From: Bombilactobacillus bombi
Lineage (GTDB): Bacteria; Bacillota; Bacilli; Lactobacillales; Lactobacillaceae
Length of the DNA stretch: 52,893 bases
Direction: 5' to 3'
Assembly (NCBI RefSeq): GCF_013607485.1
Contig: NZ_SCHP01000008.1
Location: 1-52,893, forward strand
This document shows, piece after piece, positions 1 to 8,945 of the stretch. The stretch's first letter is position 1. Every line of letters begins with the position of its first letter. Both the position numbers and the translations under genes were made by a program. Under the pieces are notes generated by a model, which was not told the DNA's origin, did no database searches, and saw nothing but the letters and a program-made list of their open reading frames with translations.

Positions 1-85
1 ATATAGGATAATGAAAAAGATTTCTCAGAAAATATCTACTTTTATTATCTATCAGTAACCATTTTCATTTTGAAATACAAACAAA

Positions 86-114
86 AAAGCCTGGAAAATT
101 ATTCTTCCAGACTT
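86..114 (-). terminator. Intrinsic terminator after gpmA
   Basis: On the minus strand a hairpin (AGTCTGGAA / TTCCAGGCT, one mismatch) is followed by a run of T. It lies about 65 bp past the gpmA stop. Confidence 0.75.
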
Positions 115-176
115 CATTTTATAGTTATGCATTTATCCCAGCAATTACTAGGTAACTTTAATCAAAATCTTGATTA

Positions 177-866
177 TTAACCTAATTTCTGCTTATTTTT
201 AACATTTAAGTGTTCATCGAGGTCATAGACAACAGGTTGACCCGTAGCCATTTCCAAGTTCATAATATCTTCATCAGAAATATTCTCAATATATTTAGTC
301 AATGCCCGCAAAGAGTTACCATGAGCGGCAATGATGACATTCTTGCCGTCAATAAGGTCAGGAGCAATATGATCTTCCCAGAAAGGAATAACCCGTTCCA
401 AGGTAACCTTGAGATTTTCCCCACCCGGAATAGCCCGTGGATCTAAATGGCTATAACGGCGATCCTTAGCTGCTGAGCCTTCATCTGTGGCTTTCAATAA
501 TGGTGGTAAAGTATCATAAGAACGACGCCAAATATGCACTTGTTCATCGCCATATTTTTCAGCAGTTTCTGCTTTATTTAAGCCTTGCAAAGCTCCATAA
601 TGACGTTCATTTAAGCGCCAGGTCTTCATTTCTGGAATCCATAATTGTCCGCATTCTTCCAAAGCAAAATGCAAAGTCTTAATTGCCCGAGTCAAAACTG
701 AAGTATAAGCTTGGTCGAATTCAATACCTTCCGCTTTGAGCAGCTTACCAGCATTCTTAGCTTGTTGAACCCCTTCTTCGCTTAGGTCAACATCTACCCA
801 GCCAGTAAATTGATTAGATAAATTCCATGCACTTTGTCCATGACGAATAAATACTAATTTTGCCAT
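177..866 (-). CDS. gpmA: 2,3-bisphosphoglycerate-dependent phosphoglycerate mutase
   Basis: Cytosolic glycolytic enzyme that interconverts 3- and 2-phosphoglycerate through a phosphohistidine. The 229-residue length is normal for bacterial dPGM. The RHG motif is at residues 8-10 with the phosphorylated His9, the [10 protein letters not shown] block carries Glu87, and the second catalytic His182 is in [10 protein letters not shown]. The conserved GGENLK block precedes it. The gene stands alone with its own terminator and an AT-rich leader with a GGGG-type ribosome site ahead of the ATG. Nothing is unusual and the identification is firm. Confidence 0.97.
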   Translation of the reverse strand: MAKLVFIRHGQSAWNLSNQFTGWVDVDLSEEGVQQAKNAGKLLKAEGIEFDQAYTSVLTRAIKTLHFALEECGQLWIPEMKTWRLNERHYGALQGLNKAETAEKYGDEQVHIWRRSYDTLPPLLKATDEGSAAKDRRYSHLDPRAIPGGENLKVTLERVIPFWEDHIAPDLIDGKNVIIAAHGNSLRALTKYIENISDEDIMNLEMATGQPVVYDLDEHLNVKNKQKLG

Positions 867-1077
867 TAATATACCCCTTTTCGATTTACTATCACGCTAT
901 TATTATATGTTTTCAGAAAATGTGTGTCAATGCACAATAAATATTATAACTGAGTCCGGCTTAAATTGCAGGTAATAGCCCCAAATTTTCAGCACTAAAT
1001 CAGTCATATTCTAAACAGTTCCTAATTAATAAAGCTCTTCGGCAAAGCTACTGTAAACTAGTAGCCTGTTATTCAAA

Positions 1078-1114
1078 AACAAAGGCTAGACAAGTAATTG
1101 TCCTAGCCTTTGTT
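1078..1114 (-). terminator. Intrinsic terminator of the Q/N-rich protein gene
   Basis: Inverted repeat AAAGGCTAG(A/G)AC around AATTACTT, followed on the minus strand by TTTGTTTTTG. It lies just past the stop at 1120. Confidence 0.75.
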
Positions 1115-1119
1115 AGAGC

Positions 1120-2793
1120 TTAATTAGCAGGTGTATCCTCAGCTTCAGAAGCTGATGGATTATCTTTATTAGGGGATGGAATTATCGATACATTAATCTT
1201 GCCTTGAGTAGATTGGCTAATCTGTCTTTGAGCTTCTTCATTATTAACCAAGATACCCTCTTTCAAGTTCAACTGTTCAGCATTGTCTAAAATATTAGCC
1301 AGTTGTTGACTTTCCGTTTCGTAATTATCAACATATGGCAAGACTTTGAACTTCAAATCTGTCTTCTCTAATAAAAGTTGGTAGACAGGTGAACTTAACG
1401 GCACAATTAAGGTTGAATTATCATCTAGGGCCTTTTCGGATAGCCACCAAACAATAAATTCCTGCTCTGTATCAAAGCTCTTAACCATAATATTGGAACG
1501 ATTTAATACTTGGATATATGGCTCACCACTAACGTAACTTTTGACAATAGCTAAAGAGTTGTCGACGCGGTAGAAGAATTCATCCATGACCTTATTAGGA
1601 TCCTTAGGATTGAAGACTTGAGTTAAGCGATTGATACCTTGTTCATCTAAGTAATCTGTACTAATAATCTCTCCATCATGATAGTGGTTAATTGTCGCTG
1701 GTCGTCCGGCTAAATCTTTAGTAATCTTCATAACTAAAGTATTGCCATTATAAACCCGATCAATATTATGTTCTTGATCGCTTTCAACGTGTGCCTGCGG
1801 CCCAATCTCAATGCCAGTATTCGGTCCTTGAAGCGGCTGTGGCGCCTTAATATCACCAGTCTGGAAGTAATTATAGATATTTAACATTTCTGATTCAGGA
1901 TTAATAATTCCTTCATCCAAATATGCTTGCCAGCGGGCATCAATATTTTCATCATAAATCAAGGTAATAATTGAAGGTAAGACATTATGATCATCTAAGT
2001 AATAAGCCAGGTCGGCCAAGCGTTCGCGCTGATTATCATCGGCTTCTAAGAGATCTTCTTGAAGAATAAAATACTTGCGGTTATGATCAAAGAATACATC
2101 TCCGGAAATCATATCCGTCCCAAACCAGCGCCGCAAAGTATCATTAATCCGCTGAATCTTGCGCACTTCTAAATCAATCGCACTTTGATCCAAATGCACT
2201 GACTGCTTGCTTTGAATTAAATGACTATAAAAAGTTCGACTGCTTAACAACTGGATCTTCAATTGACTTTTTAGTTCTTCTTGCTTGGTTTCGAGGTCTT
2301 TTAACTGCTTCTCTGTGTACTCCCAATTCTCCAAAGAACCATAAGGATGATCTACCGAAGCCGGCGCTTGGGTACTTAATGGACGCTGATTGGGCGGTGT
2401 CGGCACATTATTGTTAGATGCCAGCGATCCAGTCGGTGCAGGATTAACAGGCCGCGTCATCTGGGAAGCTCCCGTATTTGCATTCATTGGTGGCGGCGTT
2501 AACGGTGCATTAGGCTGCTGTGGTGCTGGCTGTTGATACGAATTATTAGATTCCGGCATTTGTTCTGGGGTTGCAGGATTAGGTTGTTGCTGACTAGGAT
2601 CATTAACAGGATAATCTGGCACATCTTGAAAATATTGATTAGGAGCACTTGGCGTTCCCTGCTGAAAGTTGTTTCCTTGAGGATTAGTTTGTTGTTGTTG
2701 ATTGGCCGCATTATTTGGCTGTTGTTGCTGATTAATTGGCGGTTGATTTTGCTCTTGTGGCTGCTGCTTTTTTCCATGTTTAAATAATGCCAT
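1120..2793 (-). CDS. Hypothetical protein with a Q/N/P-rich N-terminal tail
   Basis: I do not recognise the family. The first ~145 residues are low-complexity Gln/Asn/Pro. Residues ~150-190 form a charged, probably coiled-coil stretch (EKQLKDLETKQEELKSQLK). The remaining ~360 residues are a folded mixed region rich in Y/D/I. There is no signal peptide or membrane span, so it should be cytoplasmic. The C-terminal half (NHYHDGEI..TDYLDEQG) faintly recalls the beta-meander modules of the accessory-Sec proteins Asp1/GtfB, but that is only an impression. The start is set at ATG 2793, because GAGG lies 7 nt upstream of it but only 4 nt from the GTG one codon earlier. The gene is monocistronic between two intergenic gaps. 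Confidence 0.85.
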   Translation of the reverse strand: MALFKHGKKQQPQEQNQPPINQQQQPNNAANQQQQTNPQGNNFQQGTPSAPNQYFQDVPDYPVNDPSQQQPNPATPEQMPESNNSYQQPAPQQPNAPLTPPPMNANTGASQMTRPVNPAPTGSLASNNNVPTPPNQRPLSTQAPASVDHPYGSLENWEYTEKQLKDLETKQEELKSQLKIQLLSSRTFYSHLIQSKQSVHLDQSAIDLEVRKIQRINDTLRRWFGTDMISGDVFFDHNRKYFILQEDLLEADDNQRERLADLAYYLDDHNVLPSIITLIYDENIDARWQAYLDEGIINPESEMLNIYNYFQTGDIKAPQPLQGPNTGIEIGPQAHVESDQEHNIDRVYNGNTLVMKITKDLAGRPATINHYHDGEIISTDYLDEQGINRLTQVFNPKDPNKVMDEFFYRVDNSLAIVKSYVSGEPYIQVLNRSNIMVKSFDTEQEFIVWWLSEKALDDNSTLIVPLSSPVYQLLLEKTDLKFKVLPYVDNYETESQQLANILDNAEQLNLKEGILVNNEEAQRQISQSTQGKINVSIIPSPNKDNPSASEAEDTPAN

Positions 2794-2872
2794 CACGATA
2801 CCTCACTCTTCAAAGTCCTAATACTATAATAACACTAAAATAATAATACCAAAATAGCCTTTTACAAGGAAA

Positions 2873-3883
2873 TCACTTTTTAATTGTTTGTACTCCTAAA
2901 ACATCTAAGAAGAATGTAAAAATTGGAATGCCGACAATTAGTCCCCACGTTCCCAACAGTTGTTCGGACACTAGCAAAACTACAAAAGTTACAAAAATCG
3001 GCAAATGTGTCCGACTCGACATCAATTTAGGATTTAAAACATAGGTTTCTAAGGCATGAATGGCAAAGATAGCAATCCACACATAGATCATCGTCTGCAA
3101 TCCGCCCACCGTATAACCAATAATAGAAAGCGGAATCAAAGAAACAATTACCCCCGCCACCGGAATCATTGACAAGAAGAAGACCATCATCGCTAAACTG
3201 GGAATGCTGGGAAACCTTAATATAGTCAAGACAATTGCAGTTAAAACTGTATTGACCGTCGCAATTATTACTTGAGCTTCTAACACTACGCCAAAAGTAT
3301 TAACAAACTTTTGCGCAAAAAAGTGAATATCTTCAAAAAGCCAACTCAATTTGCTGCGTTCAAAAGCCCGGCCAAATTCATTCATCCAATCAATTTCAAA
3401 ACTATAAAAATAACTCAGCAAAAACGAAATAACAATCGTAAAGCCAATGGCGCCCACACTAGTAACATAACGCCAAATCTCAGTAATTCCGGTTTTGATT
3501 TGCTCATCTAATTTCAGATTTTTAATGCTGTCAACTAAAAAGGCAATCACGGGGTCATTTTGAACATTGTTGCTGTCATAAAAGTCAAATACTTTTTTGA
3601 TTAATTTAAAGGTAGAATCCACAATATTGGGAATGTAGTGCGTGGCTAATAAATAAATCAAGCCAATAATGAGTAAATATAATGGTGTAATAATCCAAAA
3701 GGGACTAAGCGCCCAATGACGCTGCACCAACCGGATAAAACTGACTGACAAAAAGGTAAAAATAAACGTTAATAATACCGTACTCATCATAGCGCGCAAG
3801 AGCCAGATTAACAAAATGCAAAAGATTAATACTGATAGCCGCCGTAATCGCACATTTTCCACAAAGTTGTGATAAATTTTCAT
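2873..3883 (-). CDS. AI-2E family transporter (polytopic membrane protein)
   Basis: A 336-residue integral membrane protein with about eight hydrophobic spans: two close together at 15-60, one at 65-85, then groups from 140 to 330. The layout and the closing segment (TWGLIVGIPIFTFFLDVLG) are those of the AI-2E/PerM family (PF01594). Family members have been linked to autoinducer-2 export or Na+/H+ exchange; the substrate cannot be told from sequence. The ATG is preceded by TTTGGAGG at good spacing. It is co-directional with the lipoprotein gene upstream, with ~100 bp between them. Confidence 0.88.
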   Translation of the reverse strand: MKIYHNFVENVRLRRLSVLIFCILLIWLLRAMMSTVLLTFIFTFLSVSFIRLVQRHWALSPFWIITPLYLLIIGLIYLLATHYIPNIVDSTFKLIKKVFDFYDSNNVQNDPVIAFLVDSIKNLKLDEQIKTGITEIWRYVTSVGAIGFTIVISFLLSYFYSFEIDWMNEFGRAFERSKLSWLFEDIHFFAQKFVNTFGVVLEAQVIIATVNTVLTAIVLTILRFPSIPSLAMMVFFLSMIPVAGVIVSLIPLSIIGYTVGGLQTMIYVWIAIFAIHALETYVLNPKLMSSRTHLPIFVTFVVLLVSEQLLGTWGLIVGIPIFTFFLDVLGVQTIKK

Positions 3884-3986
3884 CTAAAACCTCCAAAAAC
3901 GTTTATCAACATCATATACCACCGGCCAAATTATTGCTATCATCCAACATTCATCCCTTGATAGCCACTTATCAAAACCGTTGGAA

Positions 3987-5471
3987 TTACTTATTCCAGG
4001 TGATGTTAGCTTGCGGCAGCTGCATAGAAAAGTTGCGAAAAGGTGACCAAGTGACCGTGTTAGAATCTTCATCTGGCTGTTCTAATAGATATAGCTGGTG
4101 ATTACGAACCCCAAATATTAAAAATTCACCTTCAGGAGTCGAAACAGTATGTGCGCTTTTCTTCTCTTGTAATACTGCCGGTTCAATTAACGCCAGATAT
4201 TGGACCAAAGGCTGCTTTTGCCCGTTGCGATCCACTCCCGGATAATTTGCCGGGTCTTGGTTAATGCTAAACTTGCCCGTCATATTCACGCCAATGCCAG
4301 CAATTGCACGTTGATGGCGACTAGAATAAGCCCCTACATATTGGCGTAAATCGGCATTCGAAGTTACTGGTTGTTTTTGTAAATCTAGATAATGTTGATA
4401 AAGCTGCTGGTATTGCTGTGCCAAACTTGGTTTAGTCTGACTGCTGGGATGGAGGTGAATAGCCACTTCACTATCTTCATTGGCACTGGCCCAAGGCTGA
4501 AAGTCCTTATTAAATAAGAGTAAATCCTGCTTACCTTGTTCTACCCGCCAACGTTTTTGATTAATATTATTGCCGTATTTCTTAGTATCGGTCGCCAAAT
4601 CTATGGATTTAATTGCTGGATTATCAATGTTTTGCCCGGCTGTAAAATAGCTAATCGTTAATAAATTCAAAGGCTTAAAATAGATTTTGCCGTATAGACT
4701 AGTTAAATATCCGCTTAAAGTCTGCTGCTGCATAATTACCGGATTATCAACATTAGGATTCTCCTTACTTTGGGGAGCATGTATATAAATGGTATTCGTA
4801 AAGGTCCCATCACTGGCAATGGACAAATGCCCATAAACTCGACTCGTGGTCGATAAGGCACGGTAATCATACTCGCCGACAACAGCGTGACCATTAAGCT
4901 GAACAGCCTTAGAATCAGCGGCCACTGTCGGATCGACTAAGTGTTTCATCAAACTGGGCCCTAATTTATCAGAAGCAGCTACTTTAATCGCTTGATGATG
5001 GTGGTGCTTTTTTAAATAAGCGGCCGTTGCCTGATGATTGCGATGAGTGATTTTGCCCAGTTTCCATTTTTGACCTTGATAAGTAACGGTGTAACCATTA
5101 AGCGTATAGCCATGAATAGTTTCTTGATAACTGCTTTTAAGAGCAATCACCATCCGCGGCGGCTTGGTATTAATCGTAATTTCTTTACCATCTTGATTTA
5201 AGCGATAAGTCGGATTGGCAAAATCTGCATTTAAAATATTGGTGCCGTTTTTTTGATTGAAATTAGCAATACTCTTTACACTGACAGTTTGATTATTATA
5301 AAAATGTAACTGCAATAAATTTCCTTGACCGCTGCCAGCTCCTTGGTATAAATACCAATCGGCAGAACTGGCTGTTACTTGCCGATTTAAAGGCTGAGCC
5401 TTCTTACAGGCTGCCAATGTCATTATTGCCAAGATAGCAGCCAAAGATTCTAATAAGCGCTTCAAATCCAT
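3987..5471 (-). CDS. Hypothetical lipoprotein
   Basis: An N-terminal lipoprotein signal ends in LAAC, with the lipidated Cys at residue 22, so the protein is anchored outside the membrane. The ~470-residue mature part has no domain I recognise; it is Gln/Asn/Tyr-rich, predicted mainly beta, and carries a four-His run in the middle. The region near residue 385 (RQYVGAYSSRHQRAI) looks like the start of a separate C-terminal domain. GAGG lies 2 nt before the first ATG (5474) and 5 nt before the second, so 5471 is the better start. Function unknown. Confidence 0.85.
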   Translation of the reverse strand: MDLKRLLESLAAILAIMTLAACKKAQPLNRQVTASSADWYLYQGAGSGQGNLLQLHFYNNQTVSVKSIANFNQKNGTNILNADFANPTYRLNQDGKEITINTKPPRMVIALKSSYQETIHGYTLNGYTVTYQGQKWKLGKITHRNHQATAAYLKKHHHHQAIKVAASDKLGPSLMKHLVDPTVAADSKAVQLNGHAVVGEYDYRALSTTSRVYGHLSIASDGTFTNTIYIHAPQSKENPNVDNPVIMQQQTLSGYLTSLYGKIYFKPLNLLTISYFTAGQNIDNPAIKSIDLATDTKKYGNNINQKRWRVEQGKQDLLLFNKDFQPWASANEDSEVAIHLHPSSQTKPSLAQQYQQLYQHYLDLQKQPVTSNADLRQYVGAYSSRHQRAIAGIGVNMTGKFSINQDPANYPGVDRNGQKQPLVQYLALIEPAVLQEKKSAHTVSTPEGEFLIFGVRNHQLYLLEQPDEDSNTVTWSPFRNFSMQLPQANITWNK

Positions 5472-5588
5472 CATGACCTCACAGCTAATTTAATAATGTA
5501 ATATCTAATAGCAATTTATCTCATATACTGCCTTATTATAAAGCTACATTTACTCATAAGTAAAGTGAATTTCTAAACTAGTACGTCC

Positions 5589-6089
5589 CTATCTAGAACT
5601 TAATAAATATTGCAGTTTAGCCTTTAATTGTGCGCGAACCTTACGCAAATAACGCGGCGTAACCCCTAATTGTTGTGCTAAAGGAGCAAGTTTTTGCTGT
5701 TGGATTAAATGGTGATTTAAAATCTGACATTCAATTGTCGTCAACTTGGGTAAAAGCTGACTCAACTGATATTCCAGTAATTGCAGATCGTCAGCTTGCG
5801 GATCTAAGAGCAGCTCATTTAATTCGCTGTGATCTTGGCGAAAGCGTTCATGACGCAATAAGTCTAAGGTACGCCACACAATCCGCTGAAAAACATAATG
5901 CTGAAATTCTGCCGCTGTCAAATCAACTTGTGTCCACGTTTGAGCATAAGTCAAATACGCTTCTTGTACTAAATCTTCATATAAGTAGTTCGAGCGATAT
6001 ACGCCAGCGCGCTTGAGCGCTCCGTAAATAACCCTTTGGTTAGCTTTCGCTAATTCAAAGCCTGTTTGATAGTCATGTTGTTGTTCCAT
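5589..6089 (-). CDS. Small sigma-70 family factor (ComX/SigH-like)
   Basis: A 166-residue protein with sigma region 2 (LYEDLVQEAYLTYAQTW at ~36-52, then FQRIVWRTLDLLRHERF) and a region 4-type helix-turn-helix at the C terminus (LAPLAQQLGVTPRYLRKVRAQLKAKL). It lacks regions 1 and 3. Size and layout are those of the alternative sigma factors that lactobacilli carry as ComX/SigH, which turn on competence genes. The neighbouring upstream gene on the same strand may be ComK-like, which fits a competence role, but target genes are not visible here. A perfect 16-bp palindrome sits 26 bp upstream of the start. Confidence 0.8.
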   Translation of the reverse strand: MEQQHDYQTGFELAKANQRVIYGALKRAGVYRSNYLYEDLVQEAYLTYAQTWTQVDLTAAEFQHYVFQRIVWRTLDLLRHERFRQDHSELNELLLDPQADDLQLLEYQLSQLLPKLTTIECQILNHHLIQQQKLAPLAQQLGVTPRYLRKVRAQLKAKLQYLLSSR

Positions 6090-6114
6090 TGTGAAATATC
6101 CTCATTCGTCTATT

Positions 6115-6130
6115 CCACAAGCGCTTGTGG
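6115..6130. promoter_or_regulatory. Perfect 16-bp palindrome upstream of the sigma factor
   Basis: CCACAAGCGCTTGTGG reads the same on both strands and lies in the leader of the sigma-factor gene. There is no T run on either side, so it is not a terminator; an operator is more likely. The AAGCGCTT core resembles a cre site, but the flanks do not match the cre consensus. Confidence 0.45.
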
Positions 6131-6262
6131 TAGCTTTAACATACTGCAAACGCTCAACTGCTAGTAGTCGCGCTCTAAGGCATAAAATCGCAGTTTTAAA
6201 GCTTAGCAAATATCATGACGAAGCTGAACAGCCGTTATAGCTCCATTAGCGCGGGAAAAATT

Positions 6263-7063
6263 TCACCATAAAGAATGCGGCCGCGAGAGCGCATAACGCC
6301 AAATTTTTAAAGTTTGATCTTGCAGTTTTTTGGGCAGCTGTAATTCGGGAAAATCATAGATTTGCTGCAAGGTCCAATCTTGAAATAGCTGACCAAACTC
6401 GCGAACTTCCCGGCTAGTCTGAGGTAAATGGCGATGTAAAGAACATTGGCATTGAGAAAATTGCTGCATTAAGCCCATTGCCGGCGTACTTTGTATCTTT
6501 AAACCTGCTTCTTGAGCTGTTAATTGCAGTACTTTGCATAAGTATTCACTATAATAAGAAGTCCAATTAATATGGTTCTCCAAATCATGCCCAGCACCAT
6601 AGTCAAACTGCAAAATTGTCTCTTCTATGGTAGTAAAGCGCGCTAGCTGTGCACCTTGGTCTTGACAGCAATCTAATAGCCAATGCAATCCCAGCCAATC
6701 CGTGGACCCGTGACCAATCGCCGCCAAAGGTAAATAGGCCGCTCGTCCTAATATCAGCGGCACAAAGCGCGGGTGGAGACTTTGGCGCACTAGTAGACGC
6801 GTTTGATAAAAATCAAAAATGCTCTGGTGACTAAAGTCATTTAATAATTGCCGCGTAGACTGGGGAACCATGAATAATCCCTGCTGCCGGTCTAAGACAA
6901 TCGAGGCCGCCGGACAGGGCGGATGTTCCTGCATATTAAATAAAGCCACAACCTGCTGACTAAATTTAAAATGCGCACAAAAAGGCAATTGGTGGCGAGC
7001 AGCCATAGTTGCTAAAGTAGCCTTGGTGATTGTTGCTGGATAACGCGATTGGGTATTAACCAT
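6263..7063 (-). CDS. Hypothetical protein, possibly ComK-like regulator
   Basis: A 266-residue soluble protein with no signal or membrane span. The middle part (ASIVLDRQQGLFMVPQST, then RAAYLPLAAIGHGSTDWLG, then an LQFDYG..L..HINW block) has the same order of short motifs as ComK, the master regulator of competence: a conserved hydrophobic strand ending in FxxP, a basic/small-residue stretch, a W-[IL] motif, and a closing helix with a conserved Q/N. The match is weak and by eye. The C-terminal ~80 residues are extra compared with B. subtilis ComK. Its neighbour on the same strand is a ComX/SigH-like sigma factor 170 bp downstream. Treat the function as a hypothesis and the gene itself as real. 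Confidence 0.7.
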   Translation of the reverse strand: MVNTQSRYPATITKATLATMAARHQLPFCAHFKFSQQVVALFNMQEHPPCPAASIVLDRQQGLFMVPQSTRQLLNDFSHQSIFDFYQTRLLVRQSLHPRFVPLILGRAAYLPLAAIGHGSTDWLGLHWLLDCCQDQGAQLARFTTIEETILQFDYGAGHDLENHINWTSYYSEYLCKVLQLTAQEAGLKIQSTPAMGLMQQFSQCQCSLHRHLPQTSREVREFGQLFQDWTLQQIYDFPELQLPKKLQDQTLKIWRYALSRPHSLW

Positions 7064-7219
7064 TACTTCACTCCTTGGTTATTGTTTGCTAATAAAAATC
7101 ACAAATAGCCTTCTAATTCTACCATTAGTTGAATACGCTGTCATTTTAAAATTACGGCCAACCAACAATCAGCCATGCAATGTTATAATAAGCCTAACAA
7201 TATTTGTGGAGGCGTAATT

Positions 7220-7849
7220 ATGCAAAGACGACATCAGCAAACCTCAAATCATAACTGGCTTTATCTGATTATTGTCATAGTCTTAGGAATTATCATCTAT
7301 GGTGCCTTTAAACTAGGTCAACAAACAACAGCTCCTAAGGCTTCACCCTCAACTCCAATCACCAGAGCGCACCACCACCGGCGGCCGCACTTTGCCAATC
7401 GACAAACTCCAAAAACTCATAACAGTCCAAATAGTGAACCTGAATCAACGCGGGATTATCAGTCTACGCAGGCAATTGGTCCTTATTCTATCTCTACGCA
7501 AGAGCTTAATGCCCATCCCTTTCATTATGATCATGGCAATTTAGATACCGGATTTCGCTTACAGTTAGATAATCAAAGCGGTCAAGGCCAAATTATTTTA
7601 TTTAATTACGATAGCAATATTCAAAATCAGTATCCTGTTCACTATCAAGAAATTGCCACAAAAACCTTGCAACTGCAAAATAGTGCGGAATTTCGAACGG
7701 TAAAAGTCAATACAGCTTTAGTTTTTGATGAACATCCACAAAAAGTTTACTATGCTTTTAAAAATCGTTTTCACCTCGCTTCGGTTGCCATACCGACGGA
7801 TGACCCGCAACTTTATCGCGAAGCTGTGCAAAGTGTCAATGATAAATAA
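7220..7849 (+). CDS. Membrane-anchored extracellular protein of unknown function
   Basis: The start is ATG 7220, with GGAGG 7 nt ahead; an ATG-initiated frame 45 nt further upstream has no ribosome site. The 209-residue product has a short basic tail, one transmembrane span (~12-30, WLYLIIVIVLGIIIYGAFKL), a Pro/Thr/His-rich linker and a ~125-residue globular outside domain. I do not recognise that domain. It is the only plus-strand gene among minus-strand neighbours and shares a bidirectional terminator with the SLAP glucosaminidase gene. Confidence 0.85.
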   Translation: MQRRHQQTSNHNWLYLIIVIVLGIIIYGAFKLGQQTTAPKASPSTPITRAHHHRRPHFANRQTPKTHNSPNSEPESTRDYQSTQAIGPYSISTQELNAHPFHYDHGNLDTGFRLQLDNQSGQGQIILFNYDSNIQNQYPVHYQEIATKTLQLQNSAEFRTVKVNTALVFDEHPQKVYYAFKNRFHLASVAIPTDDPQLYREAVQSVNDK

Positions 7850-7856
7850 CCCTAAC

Positions 7857-7897
7857 AAAAAAGGGCTTCGGACCATCTGGCTCCGAACCCCTTTTTA
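7857..7897. terminator. Bidirectional terminator
   Basis: AAAAAGGG(C)TTCGGA / TCCGAACCCCTTTTT hairpin with A and T runs on opposite sides. It can serve both converging genes (stops at 7849 and 7920). Confidence 0.85.
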
Positions 7898-7919
7898 ATT
7901 GGAAAACTTTATCAATTAA

Positions 7920-8762
7920 TTAATCATTAACTACAACAACATCATCGGCCTTCAGCCATTCATAAGTTGATACCCGATAAAACTTCTGACCATTAATAAA
8001 CCGCACTTCACTGCAAGTACGACTAGCACCAGAATTGAGATGCTGGCTAGGCAAAGCCACACCTAGTGGAGAGTAAAAGTTCACTGGCGCATGCTGGCTA
8101 GGCACCTGCACTGTAAAGCCATTATCAACATTCTCAACATGGGGCGCACTTTCACTGCCGCGACCATCATATTGGGTCAAATTATAGTGCCTAATCAATC
8201 CCTTTAACTTGGACGCATAATCGGGATCAGTTGCATAGCGACCTTGCAGCCAATCAGCAGCCTCTTGATAGCTAGTAATATTCTCGCGCCAAACTCCACT
8301 GTAATAAGGATTACTGCGTAACTGCATGCCATTATCATTAAAGGAGGCCTTCATATCAGGATAAGTCCGAAAATTGGCCTTAATCGTGTAGTAGTCCTTG
8401 TCGGCACTCCATTCTTGGGTCGCCATCGCCACACTGGCCTTATTATAGCTGCCCTTGATGCCGAAAAAATTATTATATGGAGCTTGACTAATTGTAGAAG
8501 ATCCCCAATTGCTCTCAAGGATGGCTTGAGCCATCATCACGGAAGGATAAAGATTGTATTTTTTAGCAGCCTTTTGGGCAACTGGAGCAATTTTTTGGAT
8601 GAATTGCTGTTGATTATCTAATTTAAAGTCGATATCTAACAGCGACACACTTGAAGTGTTAGACGCAGCTTGAGCCACGGACAATTGGCTTTTTATACCG
8701 CCAACCCCGGCAGTCATGACTAGTAAGGCCAACAAAGTACTTGTTACTCGGTTCTTTTTCAA
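7920..8762 (-). CDS. Secreted N-acetylglucosaminidase with SLAP domain
   Basis: A cell-wall hydrolase cutting glycan strands of peptidoglycan. Signal peptide 1-32 (cut near AQA-AS). The glucosaminidase domain (PF01832) spans ~50-200, with the catalytic Glu83 in AQAILESNWG and the family blocks NNFFGIKG, FRTYPDMKASF and LQGRYATDP. A single SLAP wall-binding domain lies at ~210-280 (FYSPLGVALPSQHL...YRVSTYEWLKADDV). It is a paralogue of the 11901-12800 gene with the same architecture, and their leaders are also similar around the CCTCCT ribosome site. The SLAP domain should hold it on the wall non-covalently. Confidence 0.93.
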   Translation of the reverse strand: MKKNRVTSTLLALLVMTAGVGGIKSQLSVAQAASNTSSVSLLDIDFKLDNQQQFIQKIAPVAQKAAKKYNLYPSVMMAQAILESNWGSSTISQAPYNNFFGIKGSYNKASVAMATQEWSADKDYYTIKANFRTYPDMKASFNDNGMQLRSNPYYSGVWRENITSYQEAADWLQGRYATDPDYASKLKGLIRHYNLTQYDGRGSESAPHVENVDNGFTVQVPSQHAPVNFYSPLGVALPSQHLNSGASRTCSEVRFINGQKFYRVSTYEWLKADDVVVVND

Positions 8763-8844
8763 AATTATTCCTCCTGACAGATTACTACCATACTAACGTT
8801 TGGGGGATAAAATTTCAACTATAACAAAGTAATTTTGAATATAA

Positions 8845-8878
8845 AAAAGCCCGAAACCAGTTTAATGGTTCCGAACCC
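8845..8878 (-). terminator. Intrinsic terminator of the SLAP protein gene
   Basis: GGTTCGGAACCA / TGGTTTCGGGC-type hairpin followed on the minus strand by CTTTTTT, ~70 bp past the stop at 8946. Confidence 0.75.
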
Positions 8879-8945
8879 CTCTATATAGAAATGACTATAA
8901 AATAATAGAAACTAATATCTTATAATAAACCCCTTGTAAAAAGGA

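Noticed and set aside
2533-2787. Plus-strand frame of Ile/Leu/Arg-rich protein
   Set aside because: Antisense of the CAA/AAT-rich tract of the Q/N-rich protein; the composition is a by-product.
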